A stretch of DNA of 64,000 nt from contig NZ_CP109149.1 in the NCBI RefSeq assembly GCF_035920345.1, positions 1,550,001 to 1,614,000 of the forward strand. The letters run 5' to 3'. This stretch comes from Nocardia vinacea. Its GTDB lineage: Bacteria > Actinomycetota > Actinomycetes > Mycobacteriales > Mycobacteriaceae. A model generated the notes under the pieces. That model did no database searches. It had not been told where the DNA came from and saw only the letters and a list, made by a program, of their open reading frames with translations. The translations under genes were made by a program, and so were the position numbers. Shown in pieces: positions 50,275 to 59,363 of the stretch (position 1 is the stretch's first letter; each line of letters starts with the position of its first letter).

Positions 50275-50318
50275 TGGCAGGGCGCGCCCGCCGGTCCGAT
50301 GGCGGATAGGCTGCCCGC

Positions 50319-50702
50319 ATGACGAACACGCTGGGTGCGGTCGGCAAGGCCGACTACGTGCTGCTGACGACCTTCCGCAAGGACGGCACACCGGTCGGCA
50401 CCGCCGTCTGGGCCGCCGAGGACGACGGCAAGCTGTATGTGTGGACCGAAACCGACAGCTGGAAGGTCAAGCGGCTGCGCAACAATCCCGCCGTCACCCT
50501 GCAGCCGTGCAATCCGTCGGGTAAGCCGCGCGGTGACGTCATCGAAGGCACCGGCCGGGTGCTCGATGCCGCCGACACCGAACGGGTGCGCAAGCTGATC
50601 AAGAAGAAGTACTGGCTCCTCGGCCCGATTCTGGTGACCGCGAGCAGTATTCGCCGCGGCAAGTCCGGCACCATCGGCCTCGAGATTACCCCGGCCGGGT
50701 AG
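50319..50702 (+). CDS. PPOX-class F420-dependent oxidoreductase (paralog 2)
   Basis: A 127-residue split-barrel protein, similar throughout to the gene at 45617: YVLLTTFRKDGTPVGTAVWA, TETDSWKVKRLRNNPAVTLQ, GTGRVLDAADTERVRKLIKK. Predicted F420- or flavin-dependent reductase. It follows the PadR gene and ends at a perfect convergent terminator. Substrate unknown. Confidence 0.88.
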   Translation: MTNTLGAVGKADYVLLTTFRKDGTPVGTAVWAAEDDGKLYVWTETDSWKVKRLRNNPAVTLQPCNPSGKPRGDVIEGTGRVLDAADTERVRKLIKKKYWLLGPILVTASSIRRGKSGTIGLEITPAG

Positions 50703-50705
50703 TCT

Positions 50706-50732
50706 GCGGGGCTCCCGCGACGGGAGCCCCGC
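50706..50732. terminator. Perfect 12-base-pair hairpin between convergent genes
   Basis: GCGGGGCTCCCG (50706-50717), loop CGA, and its exact complement (50721-50732). It separates the F420-type gene from tldE and should stop both transcripts. Confidence 0.85.
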
Positions 50733-50738
50733 CACCTG

Positions 50739-52142
50739 TCAGGTCGCTTGACTCACCGAGGACATGTGGAAGTCCGGAATTCGCAAGGGCGGCATGGCGG
50801 TTCGGGTAAACCAGTCCTTCCATTCGCGGGGCAGCGTGGTCTCGGTGGCACCGGCTTCGGTGGTGCGGCGCAGCAGGTCGATGGGGCTTTCGTTGAAGCG
50901 GAAGTTATTGACCGCCGCGGTGACTTCGCCGTTTTCGACCAGATAGACGCCGTCACGGGTGAGACCGGTGAGCAGCAAGGTCGCGGGATCGACCTCGCGG
51001 ATGTACCAGAGCGTGGTCAGCAGTAGGCCGCGCTCGGTGTTCGCGATCATCGCGTCGATACTCGCGCCCGATCCGCCGGTCAGCAGCAGGTTGTCACCGG
51101 GAACCGTGGTGGGAGCGTCGAATTCGGTGGCGGTGGCACGCGGGTAGACCAGCGATTCGATGACCCCATCGCGCAGCCAGTCCACGCGTCGGGCCGGAAG
51201 ACCGTTGTCGAAGACCGACAGCGATTCCGAGGACGACGAAGTCGCCACGAACGGACGATATTCGAGTCCGCTCGCGCTCGGATCGGAGTAGAGCGTCAGT
51301 GGAATATCGCTGAGCCGCTCACCGATTCGGGTGCCGCCCGCCTTTGCGAAGGCACTGTGCCCTTCGTGCGCGCCCCGGCCCTCCATGGACCAGGCCAGGT
51401 AGATCATCAGGTCCGCGACCGCGGAGGGCGGCAGCAGGGTTTCGTAGCGCCCTGCGGGCAGCTCGACCCGGCGCTTGGACCAATCCAGCCGCCGCGACAA
51501 TTCGGTGAGCAGTCCGGGTACGTCGACGTCGGTGAAGTCCGCGGTGCCGACACCGACCCACGCACTCGCGAGATCCGCACCTTCGCCGCGCTTTCCATTG
51601 ATCTCCACCGAACCGGTGGGCTGCACGAAGCGGCGGCGAATACCGGTGGAGGTGCCCAGCCAAGTCGTATGCATCTGGTGGTAGGCGAAACCGTAGAGCC
51701 GATCCGTGCCGTCGAATCCGCCCGCCAAGTCGCGTGCGAGGTCGGTGAAGACCTCGATCCCCGTGCTGCCCGGTGCCGACGCCCAGTCGCTTCCGGCGTC
51801 CGGCAGACCATCCGAATCCGGAGTCAGCAGCGGCATCGCATCCTTCGCCGGTTCGGCGGTGCGGGCCGCCGCCTCGCTGGCGCGGACCACCGCCTCGATC
51901 TCGGCCGGATCGACGCTGGTGGAGCTGAGGCTGCCGACGCGCGCGGAGTTCGGGCCGTCGCGGAAGATCGAAATGACCGCCCAGTCCCGGGAAAACGAGG
52001 AGCCATTGGTAGTCATCGAGTTGCCCGCCCAGCGCAGCGACGCCTCGTGCGCATCGGTGACGATGACCACCGCCTCGTCCGCATGCGAGAGCGCCAGCGC
52101 CTGCTCGACGACCGCACCCGCGGGCATCATCACCTCGATCAC
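50739..52142 (-). CDS. TldE/PmbA family metalloprotease subunit
   Basis: A 467-residue TldD/PmbA superfamily protein. It lacks the HExxxH zinc motif, as TldE does, and shows SLRWAGNSMTTNGSSFSRDW, YRAYAYHQM-like FAYHQMHTTWLGTSTGIRRR, RVDWLRDGVIESLVYPRATA and DNLLLTGGSGASIDAMIANT. It pairs with TldD to form the heterodimeric unfolded-peptide protease known from microcin B17 and CcdA processing. GTG at 52142 overlaps the tldD stop, so the two are co-translated. Nearby there is no RiPP precursor. Confidence 0.9.
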   Translation of the reverse strand: MIEVMMPAGAVVEQALALSHADEAVVIVTDAHEASLRWAGNSMTTNGSSFSRDWAVISIFRDGPNSARVGSLSSTSVDPAEIEAVVRASEAAARTAEPAKDAMPLLTPDSDGLPDAGSDWASAPGSTGIEVFTDLARDLAGGFDGTDRLYGFAYHQMHTTWLGTSTGIRRRFVQPTGSVEINGKRGEGADLASAWVGVGTADFTDVDVPGLLTELSRRLDWSKRRVELPAGRYETLLPPSAVADLMIYLAWSMEGRGAHEGHSAFAKAGGTRIGERLSDIPLTLYSDPSASGLEYRPFVATSSSSESLSVFDNGLPARRVDWLRDGVIESLVYPRATATEFDAPTTVPGDNLLLTGGSGASIDAMIANTERGLLLTTLWYIREVDPATLLLTGLTRDGVYLVENGEVTAAVNNFRFNESPIDLLRRTTEAGATETTLPREWKDWFTRTAMPPLRIPDFHMSSVSQAT

Positions 52143-53668
52143 TGACCTGCCTCCGTCCGGGTGTTGAGAATGTTGATGCCGCGCACCAGGATCGACGGGC
52201 AGCCGTGGCTGACCGCGGCGACCTGGCCGGGTTGCGCCTTACCGCAGTTGAACGCGCCGCCGAGGCGCCAGGTGGACGGTCCGCCGACCGCCTCCATGGC
52301 ACCCCAGAAGTCGGTGGTGGTGGCCTGGTAGGCGACATCGCGCAGCTGGCCGTCGAGCTGGCCGTCGCGAATGCGGAAGAACCGCTGGCCGGTGAACTGG
52401 AAGTTGTAGCGCTGCATATCGATCGACCACGACTTGTCGCCGACGATGTAGATGCCGTTCTCGACCCGGGCGATGAGTTCGGCGGTACTGGTGTCGTTTT
52501 CGCGATCCGGTTGCAGCGAGACATTGGCCATGCGCTGGATCGGCACATGATGCGGTGAGTCCGCGTAGGAGCAGCCGTTGGAGCGTTCCAGCCCCAGGCG
52601 CGGGGCGAAGACCCGGTCGAGTTGATAGCCGACCAGAACGCCGTCGCGCACCAGATCCCAGCGCTGTCCGGCGACGCCCTCGTCGTCGTAGCCGACCGAA
52701 GCCAGCCCGTGCACCTCGGTGCGGTCACCGGTGACGTGCATGATCGGCGTTCCGTACTTCAGCGTGCCGAGCTTGTCCGGGGTTGCGAACGAGGTACCCG
52801 CATAGGCGGATTCGTAGCCGATGGCGCGGTCGTATTCGGTGGCGTGACCGATGGATTCGTGGATGGTCAGCCACAGGTTGGTCGGGTCGATCACCAGGTC
52901 GGTGGGTCCCGTGTCGACGCTGGGCGCCTTCACCTTCTCGGCCAGCCATCCCGGGATCTGCGTGAGTTCCTCGCTCCAGTCCCAAATTCCGTCCGCGCCG
53001 GTGACGTACTCCCAGCCGCGGCCGGCCGGTGCGGCGAGGGTGCGCATGGTCTCGAAGACACCGGCCGCCGCGTCCACGGTGATCGCCTCCAGCTGCGGGT
53101 GCAGGCGCACGCGCTGCTGAGTGATCGCGGAGCCCGCGGTGTCGGCGTAGAAGGTCTGCTCCTTGACCTGCAGCACTGAGGCGGTGACGTGATCGACGCC
53201 GTCGGCGGCGGACAGCCGGCCCGAATAGTCCTGTAGCACAGCGACCTTGTCGGCGGTCGGCACCGTGAACGGGTCCAGGTCGTAGGCCGAAACCCAATGC
53301 ACATTGTCGTATCGCGGCTCGTCGGCGAGTTCGACGCGCTCACGATTGAGCGCGCGCAGGGTTGTCGCCACCGTGACCGCCCGCCGCGCCACCTCGGCCG
53401 CGGTCTCGGGAGTGAGTGCGGCATGCGAGGCGAAACCCCAGGTGCCGTCGACGATCACGCGCACGGCGAAGCCGAGATCGGTGGCGTTGCTGATCGCCTC
53501 GACCCGGCCGTCACGCAGCCGGATCGACTGGGTGACCAACCGATGCACCCGCAGATCGGCATGCTGCGCGCCCGCCGCCCGTGCCGCCGACAGTGCGGCG
53601 TCGGCGAGCGCGTGCAGTGGTAACGCAAGGAACTCGGCGTCCACATCTTTGGAAGTCGCGATGCTCAC
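52139..53668 (-). CDS. tldD: TldD family metalloprotease catalytic subunit
   Basis: A 509-residue zinc protease subunit. The active site is HESIGHATEYD (His270/Glu271/His275), with a C-terminal Cys ligand candidate in GGAFNCGKAQPGQ. Other family blocks are SIRLRDGRVEAISNATDLGF, GTSFATPDKLGTLKYGTPIM and TTDFWGAMEAVGG. With TldE it degrades or matures small peptides. GTG 53668 is preferred; TTG 53677 would add three residues. The pair is on its own transcript. Confidence 0.93.
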   Translation of the reverse strand: MSIATSKDVDAEFLALPLHALADAALSAARAAGAQHADLRVHRLVTQSIRLRDGRVEAISNATDLGFAVRVIVDGTWGFASHAALTPETAAEVARRAVTVATTLRALNRERVELADEPRYDNVHWVSAYDLDPFTVPTADKVAVLQDYSGRLSAADGVDHVTASVLQVKEQTFYADTAGSAITQQRVRLHPQLEAITVDAAAGVFETMRTLAAPAGRGWEYVTGADGIWDWSEELTQIPGWLAEKVKAPSVDTGPTDLVIDPTNLWLTIHESIGHATEYDRAIGYESAYAGTSFATPDKLGTLKYGTPIMHVTGDRTEVHGLASVGYDDEGVAGQRWDLVRDGVLVGYQLDRVFAPRLGLERSNGCSYADSPHHVPIQRMANVSLQPDRENDTSTAELIARVENGIYIVGDKSWSIDMQRYNFQFTGQRFFRIRDGQLDGQLRDVAYQATTTDFWGAMEAVGGPSTWRLGGAFNCGKAQPGQVAAVSHGCPSILVRGINILNTRTEAGQ

Positions 53669-53779
53669 CCGACCCAACGTAGTCGGTCGGGCCGGCGAGC
53701 GCCGCTTCCGCTGCGCTCACGCAGACCTGGTAGACATGCATCGACTGCAATGCCGCACGAAATGCCCAGCGGCGCAGTT

Positions 53780-54547
53780 CTAGACCATGGCCGCAGGGGT
53801 GGCGGCGACGAGACCGCCGTCGATGAGCAGGTCTTGGCCGTTGATGTAGGACGCCTCGTCGGAGGCGAGAAAGGCGACCGCGGCGGCGACATCCTCCGAG
53901 GTGCCGATGCGTCCCGCGGCCACGGTGCCGACGGCGGCGGCCTGCACTTCCGGCGATGCTTCGGCATAGAACGCGGGCGTCCCGGTGTAACCCGGGCTCA
54001 CCGAGTTGACCCGGATTCGCCTAGGTGCCAGTTCGGCCGCCAGCGTGCGTGCCAGGTTGTGTACCGCCGCCTTGGTCGCCGAATAGAGTGCTGCGCCGGG
54101 CCCACCGCGATGCAGTGCGAATGATGCGTTGATCACGATCACGCCGCCATCGGCCAACAGCGGGAGGGTCTGCTGGATGGTGAAGAACGCGGCCTTGAAG
54201 TTGATATCGACCACCCGGTAGAACTCGGCCTCGGTGACATCGCCGACCGCCTGGAACGCGCCGACGCCCGCATTGGCGAAAACCACGTCGAGACGTCCAT
54301 AGCGGTCCCGGATCGCGGCCGTCAACGCGTCCAGGTCGGCGAGATTCGCTGCGTCACCGGGGATGCCGAGGACACGATCGCCGCCGTTCAGCTCTTCGAT
54401 CGCGGCGTCCAGACGGGACTTGTCACGCCCGGTGATGACAACCCGCCCACCCTCGTCGAGCAACCTGCGCGCGACGGCCAAACCCATACCGCTGGTTCCG
54501 CCGGTGATCAGTGCGATCTTGTCGTCGAATCGGGAATTGCTCGCCAT
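53780..54547 (-). CDS. SDR family oxidoreductase
   Basis: A 255-residue classical SDR: IALITGGTSGMGLAVARRLL, VFANAGVGAFQAVGD, INASFALHRGGPG (Ser), YSATKAAVHNLARTLAAELA (Tyr/Lys), VNSVSPGYTGTP and the C-terminal YINGQDLLIDGGLVAA. NADP(H)-dependent ketone or alcohol conversion is expected. It is divergent from an ArsR-type regulator across nested inverted repeats (54560-54605), so it is probably that regulator's target. Confidence 0.92.
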   Translation of the reverse strand: MASNSRFDDKIALITGGTSGMGLAVARRLLDEGGRVVITGRDKSRLDAAIEELNGGDRVLGIPGDAANLADLDALTAAIRDRYGRLDVVFANAGVGAFQAVGDVTEAEFYRVVDINFKAAFFTIQQTLPLLADGGVIVINASFALHRGGPGAALYSATKAAVHNLARTLAAELAPRRIRVNSVSPGYTGTPAFYAEASPEVQAAAVGTVAAGRIGTSEDVAAAVAFLASDEASYINGQDLLIDGGLVAATPAAMV

Positions 54548-54559
54548 GGCACGACCTCT

Positions 54560-54605
54560 CATACAGTTGGATAGTTCAAGAACATATGAACAGTACGACT
54601 GTATG
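54560..54605. promoter_or_regulatory. Nested inverted repeats in SDR/ArsR divergent promoter
   Basis: CATACAGT (54560-54567) and ACTGTATG (54598-54605) are perfect outer arms. Inside, GTTC (54574-54577) and GAAC (54588-54591) flank an A+T-rich centre. A typical layout for an ArsR-type dimer site overlapping both promoters. Confidence 0.65.
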
Positions 54606-54634
54606 TCAACAATCGAGCTATTCTGGTCGGTGTG

Positions 54635-54958
54635 ATGACGGCACATCCCGAGCGGGACCGGATCGAGTTGGCGAACGTGTTCGCCGCGCTGGGAAATCCA
54701 TTGCGCCTGCAGATCGTTCGCGTGCTCGCGAATGGGGCGGAGCACACCTGCGGTTCGATCGTGGACGGTGTGCCCAAATCCAATCTGACGCACCACTATC
54801 GAGTGCTGCGCGATGCGGGGATCATTTGGCAGCGTCCGTCCGGCCGGGAAACCTTGCAGTCGTTGCGCCGGGACGATCTCGACGCCCGTTTCCCGGGTTT
54901 GCTGGATTCGGTGATCGACGCGGCTCACCGGGAGCAGTCGCACGCGACCCGAATTTGA
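54635..54958 (+). CDS. ArsR family helix-turn-helix regulator
   Basis: A 107-residue winged-helix protein: RIELANVFAALGNPLRLQIV, CGSIVDGVPKSNLTHHYRVL, AGIIWQRPSGRETLQSLRRD. No Cys-Val-Cys metal site, so it probably senses something other than metal. GTG 54632 is an equally possible start one codon earlier. Divergent from the SDR gene, with operator-like repeats between. Confidence 0.9.
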   Translation: MTAHPERDRIELANVFAALGNPLRLQIVRVLANGAEHTCGSIVDGVPKSNLTHHYRVLRDAGIIWQRPSGRETLQSLRRDDLDARFPGLLDSVIDAAHREQSHATRI

Positions 54959-55034
54959 TCACGGTTTGGCGGCATGGCGCGCGCGAAAGTCGTGGTTACC
55001 GTACCCAAGTCGGGTTATGCCGTACTGTGCCCGC

Positions 55035-55688
55035 GTGCCGCCATCCGCCCTCCGCGATCGCAAGCGAGAACGTACCCGCCGTGCCCTCCTCGAGGCAGCC
55101 GTCGAGCTTTTCGAGAACAGAGGCTATGAGGAGACCACAGTGGCCGATATCGCCGCCGCGGCCGAAGTCGGCACCCGGACCTTCTTCAACTACTTTGCCA
55201 GCAAGGAAGAGTTGCTCTTCCCGGAGCAGGACGAGCGGGTGCGCGCCGCGGTGGCTGCCATCGCGAGTCGTCGGCCCGGCGAGCGGCCCGTGGAAGTGCT
55301 GCTGCGGGCCTTGCGAGCGGCGGGCGACAATCCGGGCGAACACCTCGTCGATGATCTGAGTGCGCGCATTGCCGCACTGCGCGCAAAGGTTTCGCGCACC
55401 GTGCCCGCGGTGAGCGGGCGGGCCGCGCATGCGCAGTTGGTCGCGCAACGCGAGATCGCGCGACAGTTGCATATGGCGTTTCCCGCCGAATTGGACGATG
55501 TCGGCGCAGCCGCATTGGTCGGTGCCGTGGTCGGCGCGGTTTCCGGTGCGTTGACGGTGCTGTTCCAGAGTCCGGTGGCCGGAGTGGACGGCGAGCGGTT
55601 GCACCGCCAGATCCACGAAACGACCTCACGGGTGCTGCAGCCCTGGCTCGCCTCGAATGCCAAGATGCATGCCGGACCCGTGCACTGA
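55035..55688 (+). CDS. TetR family transcriptional regulator
   Basis: About 217 residues. The N-terminal helix-turn-helix is RTRRALLEAAVELFENRGYE and VADIAAAAEVGTRTFFNYFA. The helical ligand domain follows (RPVEVLLRALRAAGDNPGEH, MAFPAELDDVGAAALVGAVV). GTG 55035 puts the recognition domain at residue 10; ATG 55017 would add six residues. Its stop is five bases from the stop of the TauE-like gene (convergent). Target unknown. Confidence 0.88.
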   Translation: MPPSALRDRKRERTRRALLEAAVELFENRGYEETTVADIAAAAEVGTRTFFNYFASKEELLFPEQDERVRAAVAAIASRRPGERPVEVLLRALRAAGDNPGEHLVDDLSARIAALRAKVSRTVPAVSGRAAHAQLVAQREIARQLHMAFPAELDDVGAAALVGAVVGAVSGALTVLFQSPVAGVDGERLHRQIHETTSRVLQPWLASNAKMHAGPVH

Positions 55689-55693
55689 TCGCC

Positions 55694-56461
55694 TCAGCCG
55701 AATTGCTGCCAGCCCAAACGGATCACCATGCCGATGACGACGACCAGCAGTACGACGCGCACGAACTCCGCGCCCTTGCGTAATGCCATGTGCGAGCCGA
55801 TGATCGCGCCTGCCACATTGCCGACCGCCATGGCCGCGCCCAGCGCGAACATGATGTGGCCGGTGACACCGAAGTAGATCAGCGCACCGAAATTGGATCC
55901 GCAGTTGATCACCTTCGCCATCGCGGCGGCGCGCACGAATTCGGTACCGAGCAGGGTGGCGAAGGTAATGATCAGGAAGGTGCCCGTGCCGGGGCCGAGT
56001 AGTCCGTCATAGAAGCCGATCAATCCGGCGGCCAGGGCGATCACGAGCACGAACTTGCGCCGAGTCGGTGGGTGCGTGGCCAGGGTGATGCCGATCGATG
56101 GGCGCAGCGTGACGAAGATGGCGACGCCGACCAGCACGACCATCACGATCGGGATGAACAGGTCGCGATCGATGAGGGAAACCGCCGCCGCACCGGTCGC
56201 CGCGGTGACCGCCGCGATCGCCGCCGCGGGCAGCAGCGTGCGCCACTGCATGGGAACTTTGCGCGCGAACGTCATGACCGACGCGCTGGTGCCCGCGACC
56301 GCGGCGAGCTTATTGGTGCCGAGTGCGGTCTGTGGCACGATGCCCGGCGCGACGAGGAACAGTGTCGGCAGGATGATCAATCCGCCGCCGCCGACCACCG
56401 CATCCACCCAGCCCGCGGCGGTTGCGGCTGTTAGTAAGGCCGCCCAGTCTGCAAAATCCAC
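55694..56461 (-). CDS. TauE/SafE family sulfite exporter-like membrane protein
   Basis: A 255-residue protein with about eight hydrophobic helices and the duplicated TauE signature: GWVDAVVGGGGLIILPTLFL, TNKLAAVAGTSASVMTFARK, GFYDGLLGPGTGTFLIITFA, KVINCGSNFGALIYFGVTGH. The family exports sulfite or sulfoacetate-type anions, though many members are uncharacterised. GTG 56461 is the start nearest the first helix and leaves a 55-base divergent promoter shared with the histidine kinase. Longer readings overlap the kinase. Confidence 0.87.
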   Translation of the reverse strand: MDFADWAALLTAATAAGWVDAVVGGGGLIILPTLFLVAPGIVPQTALGTNKLAAVAGTSASVMTFARKVPMQWRTLLPAAAIAAVTAATGAAAVSLIDRDLFIPIVMVVLVGVAIFVTLRPSIGITLATHPPTRRKFVLVIALAAGLIGFYDGLLGPGTGTFLIITFATLLGTEFVRAAAMAKVINCGSNFGALIYFGVTGHIMFALGAAMAVGNVAGAIIGSHMALRKGAEFVRVVLLVVVIGMVIRLGWQQFG

Positions 56462-56516
56462 CCAGCCAGCCAACCAGATGGTTGGATCGGGCCCGCCCCC
56501 ACCTAGGCTGATATTC

Positions 56517-57695
56517 GTGCGCCGGTTCAGTCTGTGGCTTCGCGGCAAGCCCCTCATCTCGGATTCGATGCTGGCCGCCGTCCTGATGCTGCTCGAGATT
56601 CTCGGGGTCAGCAATTCCGACAGCAAGCTGGCATACCTGGGAATCGGTGTGCTGTTGCCGGTACCGGTCGCATTTCGGCGGCTGTATCCACGGGCGATGG
56701 CGGCCGCGATGCTCGGACTCTCGATCGCCTCGACGCTGGTGAGCTACGCGTCCGAGGACAAGGCCGACCATATCGCGCTGTTCGGGCTCGGCATCATGCT
56801 GTACACGCTGGTCGCGTATGTCGGTCGCCTGGAAGGAATTTGGTACGCGCTCGGCCTTAGCGCCGACTGCACCAGCTCATTTCTGTTGCTGCACAAGCCA
56901 GCCGGTTCGGATCTGATCTTCACCGCGATGTTCTATGCGCTGTGCTGGACGCTGGCCGAGTTCATCGGCGCGCGCCACGCCTACGACCAAGAGGTGGCGG
57001 CGCGGCTCGCGGTCGCCGACTACGACCGGGAGCGCCGTGCGCACGATGCCGTCTCCGCCGAACGCACCCGCATCGCCCGTGAACTACACGACGTCGTCGC
57101 CCACGCGGTGAGCGTGATCATCGTGCAGGCCGACGGCGCGAAGTACGCGCTGCGGCGCGATCCGGACGCGGCCGAGCGGGCATTGACCACGATCGCGAGC
57201 ACCGGTCGCGAGGCCTTACGGGAATTGCGCCGAACCGTGGCGCTGCTGCGCATCGAGCACGCCCCGGATCAGTTGCCGCAGCACGGAACCGCGGGTCTGG
57301 CGAAGGTGGTCGAGATGATGCGCGATACCGGGCTCGCGGTGGAACTCGAAATGACCGGGGGACTCGACGATATCGCCCCCGAGGTGAGTCTCGGCATGCA
57401 CCGCATCGTGACGGAATCGCTGACCAACACGCTCCGGCACGCGGGTTCGCACCCGAAGGCGTGGGTGCGGGTGCAGCGCCGGGCAGCCGATGTGGTCATC
57501 GAAGTCACCGATACCGGCGGAGTTCCGGTGCAGGAGCAGGCCGCGAGCCCGATCGTCGGCGGCGGTATGGGACTGGTCGGCATGCGCGAACGCATCGCCG
57601 TACTCAGTGGCACGCTGGAAGCGGGCCGCACCTCCGATGGCGCCTGGCGGGTATACGCGACCATCCCACTGGTGCGCGGCAACGAAAGCGGTTAG
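56517..57695 (+). CDS. Sensor histidine kinase (NarL/DesK type)
   Basis: A 392-residue kinase. Four to five hydrophobic helices lie in residues 15-155, then a coiled coil (ARLAVADYDRERRAHDAVSA) and HisKA_3 ERTRIARELHDVVAHAVSVI. The ATPase domain shows RIVTESLTNTLRHAGSHPKA, VTDTGGVP, GGGMGLVGMRERI and WRVYATIPL. GTG 56517 is the natural start between this gene and the TauE gene. Pairs with the response regulator at 57766. Confidence 0.92.
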   Translation: MRRFSLWLRGKPLISDSMLAAVLMLLEILGVSNSDSKLAYLGIGVLLPVPVAFRRLYPRAMAAAMLGLSIASTLVSYASEDKADHIALFGLGIMLYTLVAYVGRLEGIWYALGLSADCTSSFLLLHKPAGSDLIFTAMFYALCWTLAEFIGARHAYDQEVAARLAVADYDRERRAHDAVSAERTRIARELHDVVAHAVSVIIVQADGAKYALRRDPDAAERALTTIASTGREALRELRRTVALLRIEHAPDQLPQHGTAGLAKVVEMMRDTGLAVELEMTGGLDDIAPEVSLGMHRIVTESLTNTLRHAGSHPKAWVRVQRRAADVVIEVTDTGGVPVQEQAASPIVGGGMGLVGMRERIAVLSGTLEAGRTSDGAWRVYATIPLVRGNESG

Positions 57696-57765
57696 CCGCA
57701 GGCTTCTTTCGAGGCCGCGCGCACGGTGGGAAAAACACGCTGGACGGGGCCGATAGATTGGGGAC

Positions 57766-58425
57766 GTGCCGATTACCGTTCTCGTTGTCGATGATCAGGA
57801 ACTCATGCGCATGGGTTTGAAGATGGTGCTCGGTGCGCACCCGGACATCGAGGTGATCGGAGAGGCCGAGAACGGGGCCGCCGCGATATCCCGGGCCAAG
57901 GAGTTGCGGCCGGATGTGGTGCTGATGGATGTGCGGATGCCGGTCGTCGACGGGGTATCCGCCACGCAACGCATCGTCGAGACCGGTGACGGCTGCAAGG
58001 TGCTGGTGATGACGACCTTCGACCTCGACGAACATGCGTTGGGCGCGCTGCGAGCGGGTGCGAGCGGGTTCCTGTTGAAGGACACGCCGCCTGAGGATCT
58101 GGTCTCGGCGATCCGGAGTGTGGCGGGCGGTGATGCGGTGGTGTCGCCGAAGGTGACCAAGCGACTGCTGGACCGGCTCATCGCCGACGACCCGGGTGGT
58201 ATGCGGGATCCGGCGGTACTCGAGGTGCTGACCGCGCGTGAGCGTGAGGTGCTCGAGCAGATCGCGGCGGGGCGGTCCAATGCCGAGATCGCCGAGCAGT
58301 TGTATCTGTCCGAGGCCACCGTCAAGACGCATGTCGGGCGGGTGCTGACGAAACTCGGTCTGCGCGACCGGGTTCAAGCGGTCGTGCTGGCCTACGAGAC
58401 CGGGTTGGTGCGACCCGGCGGGTGA
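57766..58425 (+). CDS. Response regulator (NarL/LuxR type)
   Basis: A 219-residue protein with GTG start. The receiver is VLVVDDQELMRMGLKMVLGA, VVLMDVRMPVVDG (phospho-Asp), VLVMTTFDLDEHAL and FLLKDTPPEDLV. LuxR-type DNA binding is LTAREREVLEQIAAGRSNAE, YLSEATVKTHVGRV. Acts with the kinase 70 bases upstream. Stimulus and targets unknown; TauE-like exporter is a candidate neighbour. Confidence 0.94.
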   Translation: MPITVLVVDDQELMRMGLKMVLGAHPDIEVIGEAENGAAAISRAKELRPDVVLMDVRMPVVDGVSATQRIVETGDGCKVLVMTTFDLDEHALGALRAGASGFLLKDTPPEDLVSAIRSVAGGDAVVSPKVTKRLLDRLIADDPGGMRDPAVLEVLTAREREVLEQIAAGRSNAEIAEQLYLSEATVKTHVGRVLTKLGLRDRVQAVVLAYETGLVRPGG

Positions 58426-58509
58426 GATCTCAGCCAGCTATCAGGCTGGATCGGGAGAAAAATCGGATCGTGCGACGTTGAACCGGGTAGATCGTCCGAA
58501 AGGATCGCC

Positions 58510-58986
58510 ATGCCCGCCGTACTGTTCGTGCTCTACGTCATCGTCGAGATCGCCGCGCTGATCGGCGTCGGCCAGCTCATCGGTGTGATGCCGACCATCC
58601 TGTTGCTCATCGCCGGGTCCGCCGCGGGCATGCTGCTCATCGGCTCCCAAGGTCGTCGCGTCTTCGAACAATTCCGGCGCGCCGGACGCGGGGAGATCAA
58701 CCCGGGCATCGCGGTCGCGGACGGCGCGCTCGTCGCCGCGGGCGGGTTCCTGATGTTCATCCCGGGCCTGGTCACCTCGTTCTTCGGGCTGCTCCTACTG
58801 CTGCCGCCGACCCGCTTCCTGGTCCGTCCGCTGGTCGCCGCGGTCGCCGCGCGCCGCTTCAACCGTCTGGCCGCGGCGATGCCGTATCGCGGCGTGATCA
58901 TCGACGGTGACGATGTGGTCGACGGCGCGGTTGTCAGCGAGTGGTACGACGACCCACGCCCCTCGACTCGCCCGGCTCTTCCGTAG
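58510..58986 (+). CDS. fxsA: FxsA family membrane protein
   Basis: A 158-residue membrane protein with helices VLFVLYVIVEIAALIGVGQ, GVMPTILLLIAGSAAGMLL and GGFLMFIPGLVTSFFGLLLL, and conserved GRRVFEQFRRAGRGEINPG. In E. coli, FxsA overproduction relieves F-plasmid exclusion of phage T7; its normal role is unclear. The gene lies near lnt as in mycobacteria (Rv2053c near ppm1/Rv2051c). The hairpin repeat copy B begins in its last codons. Confidence 0.9.
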   Translation: MPAVLFVLYVIVEIAALIGVGQLIGVMPTILLLIAGSAAGMLLIGSQGRRVFEQFRRAGRGEINPGIAVADGALVAAGGFLMFIPGLVTSFFGLLLLLPPTRFLVRPLVAAVAARRFNRLAAAMPYRGVIIDGDDVVDGAVVSEWYDDPRPSTRPALP

Positions 58987-59020
58987 CGACTGCTTTGCAG
59001 GTCGCTCGAAAGTGTCAGCC
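58981..59020 (+). repeat. Hairpin repeat copy B and left arm of 15-base inverted repeat
   Basis: CCGTAGCGACTGCTT (58981-58995) is the exact reverse complement of 59362-59376. AGCGACTGC, TTT, GCAGGTCGCT form a stem with one bulge. The core matches copies A and C. Confidence 0.75.
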
Positions 59021-59117
59021 GGCTGATCGGGTTCACGCCTGGTCTCTTACATAAACCGTGCCAACAATCACCCTCGTGCCCATTTCGTGAGACGGATCGA
59101 AGGACTAGGGTGGCCGG

Positions 59118-59363
59118 ATGGCGACCGAAGAGCTCACCGTCACGGTGAGTGAGGAGCTGGCAGCGGCGGTGCGGCAGGCCGCGGCGGCTGCGGGACAGTC
59201 GATTTCCGGATTCACGGCTGCGGCACTGCGGCTGGAACTGATCGCGGTGGAGGCGGGTATGCGAGCCGCACCCGGCGGCGCGCCGCCGGAATACGCGGAG
59301 GTCATGGCGGTGCTCGCACAACCAGCGGACGTTTCGCCGCCGACCATTTCGAGCGAGCTGTAA
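59118..59363 (+). CDS. Small ribbon-helix-helix-like protein
   Basis: An 81-residue product: MATEELTVTVSEELAAAVRQ AAAAAGQSIS-like start resembles a CopG/MetJ-Arc ribbon-helix-helix (strand ELTVTVSEEL, helix AAVRQAAAAAG, then QSISGFTAAALRLEL). A flexible C-terminus follows. Such proteins are antitoxins or small repressors; no toxin gene is adjacent. The gene is bracketed by the perfect 15-base inverted repeat (58981-58995, 59362-59376), which may mark it as a movable or recently inserted unit. Confidence 0.7.
   Translation: MATEELTVTVSEELAAAVRQAAAAAGQSISGFTAAALRLELIAVEAGMRAAPGGAPPEYAEVMAVLAQPADVSPPTISSEL

Noticed and set aside
50739..53668. RiPP cluster suggested by tldD/tldE
   Set aside because: No precursor peptide, modifying enzyme or transporter gene nearby; TldD/E are common housekeeping proteases.
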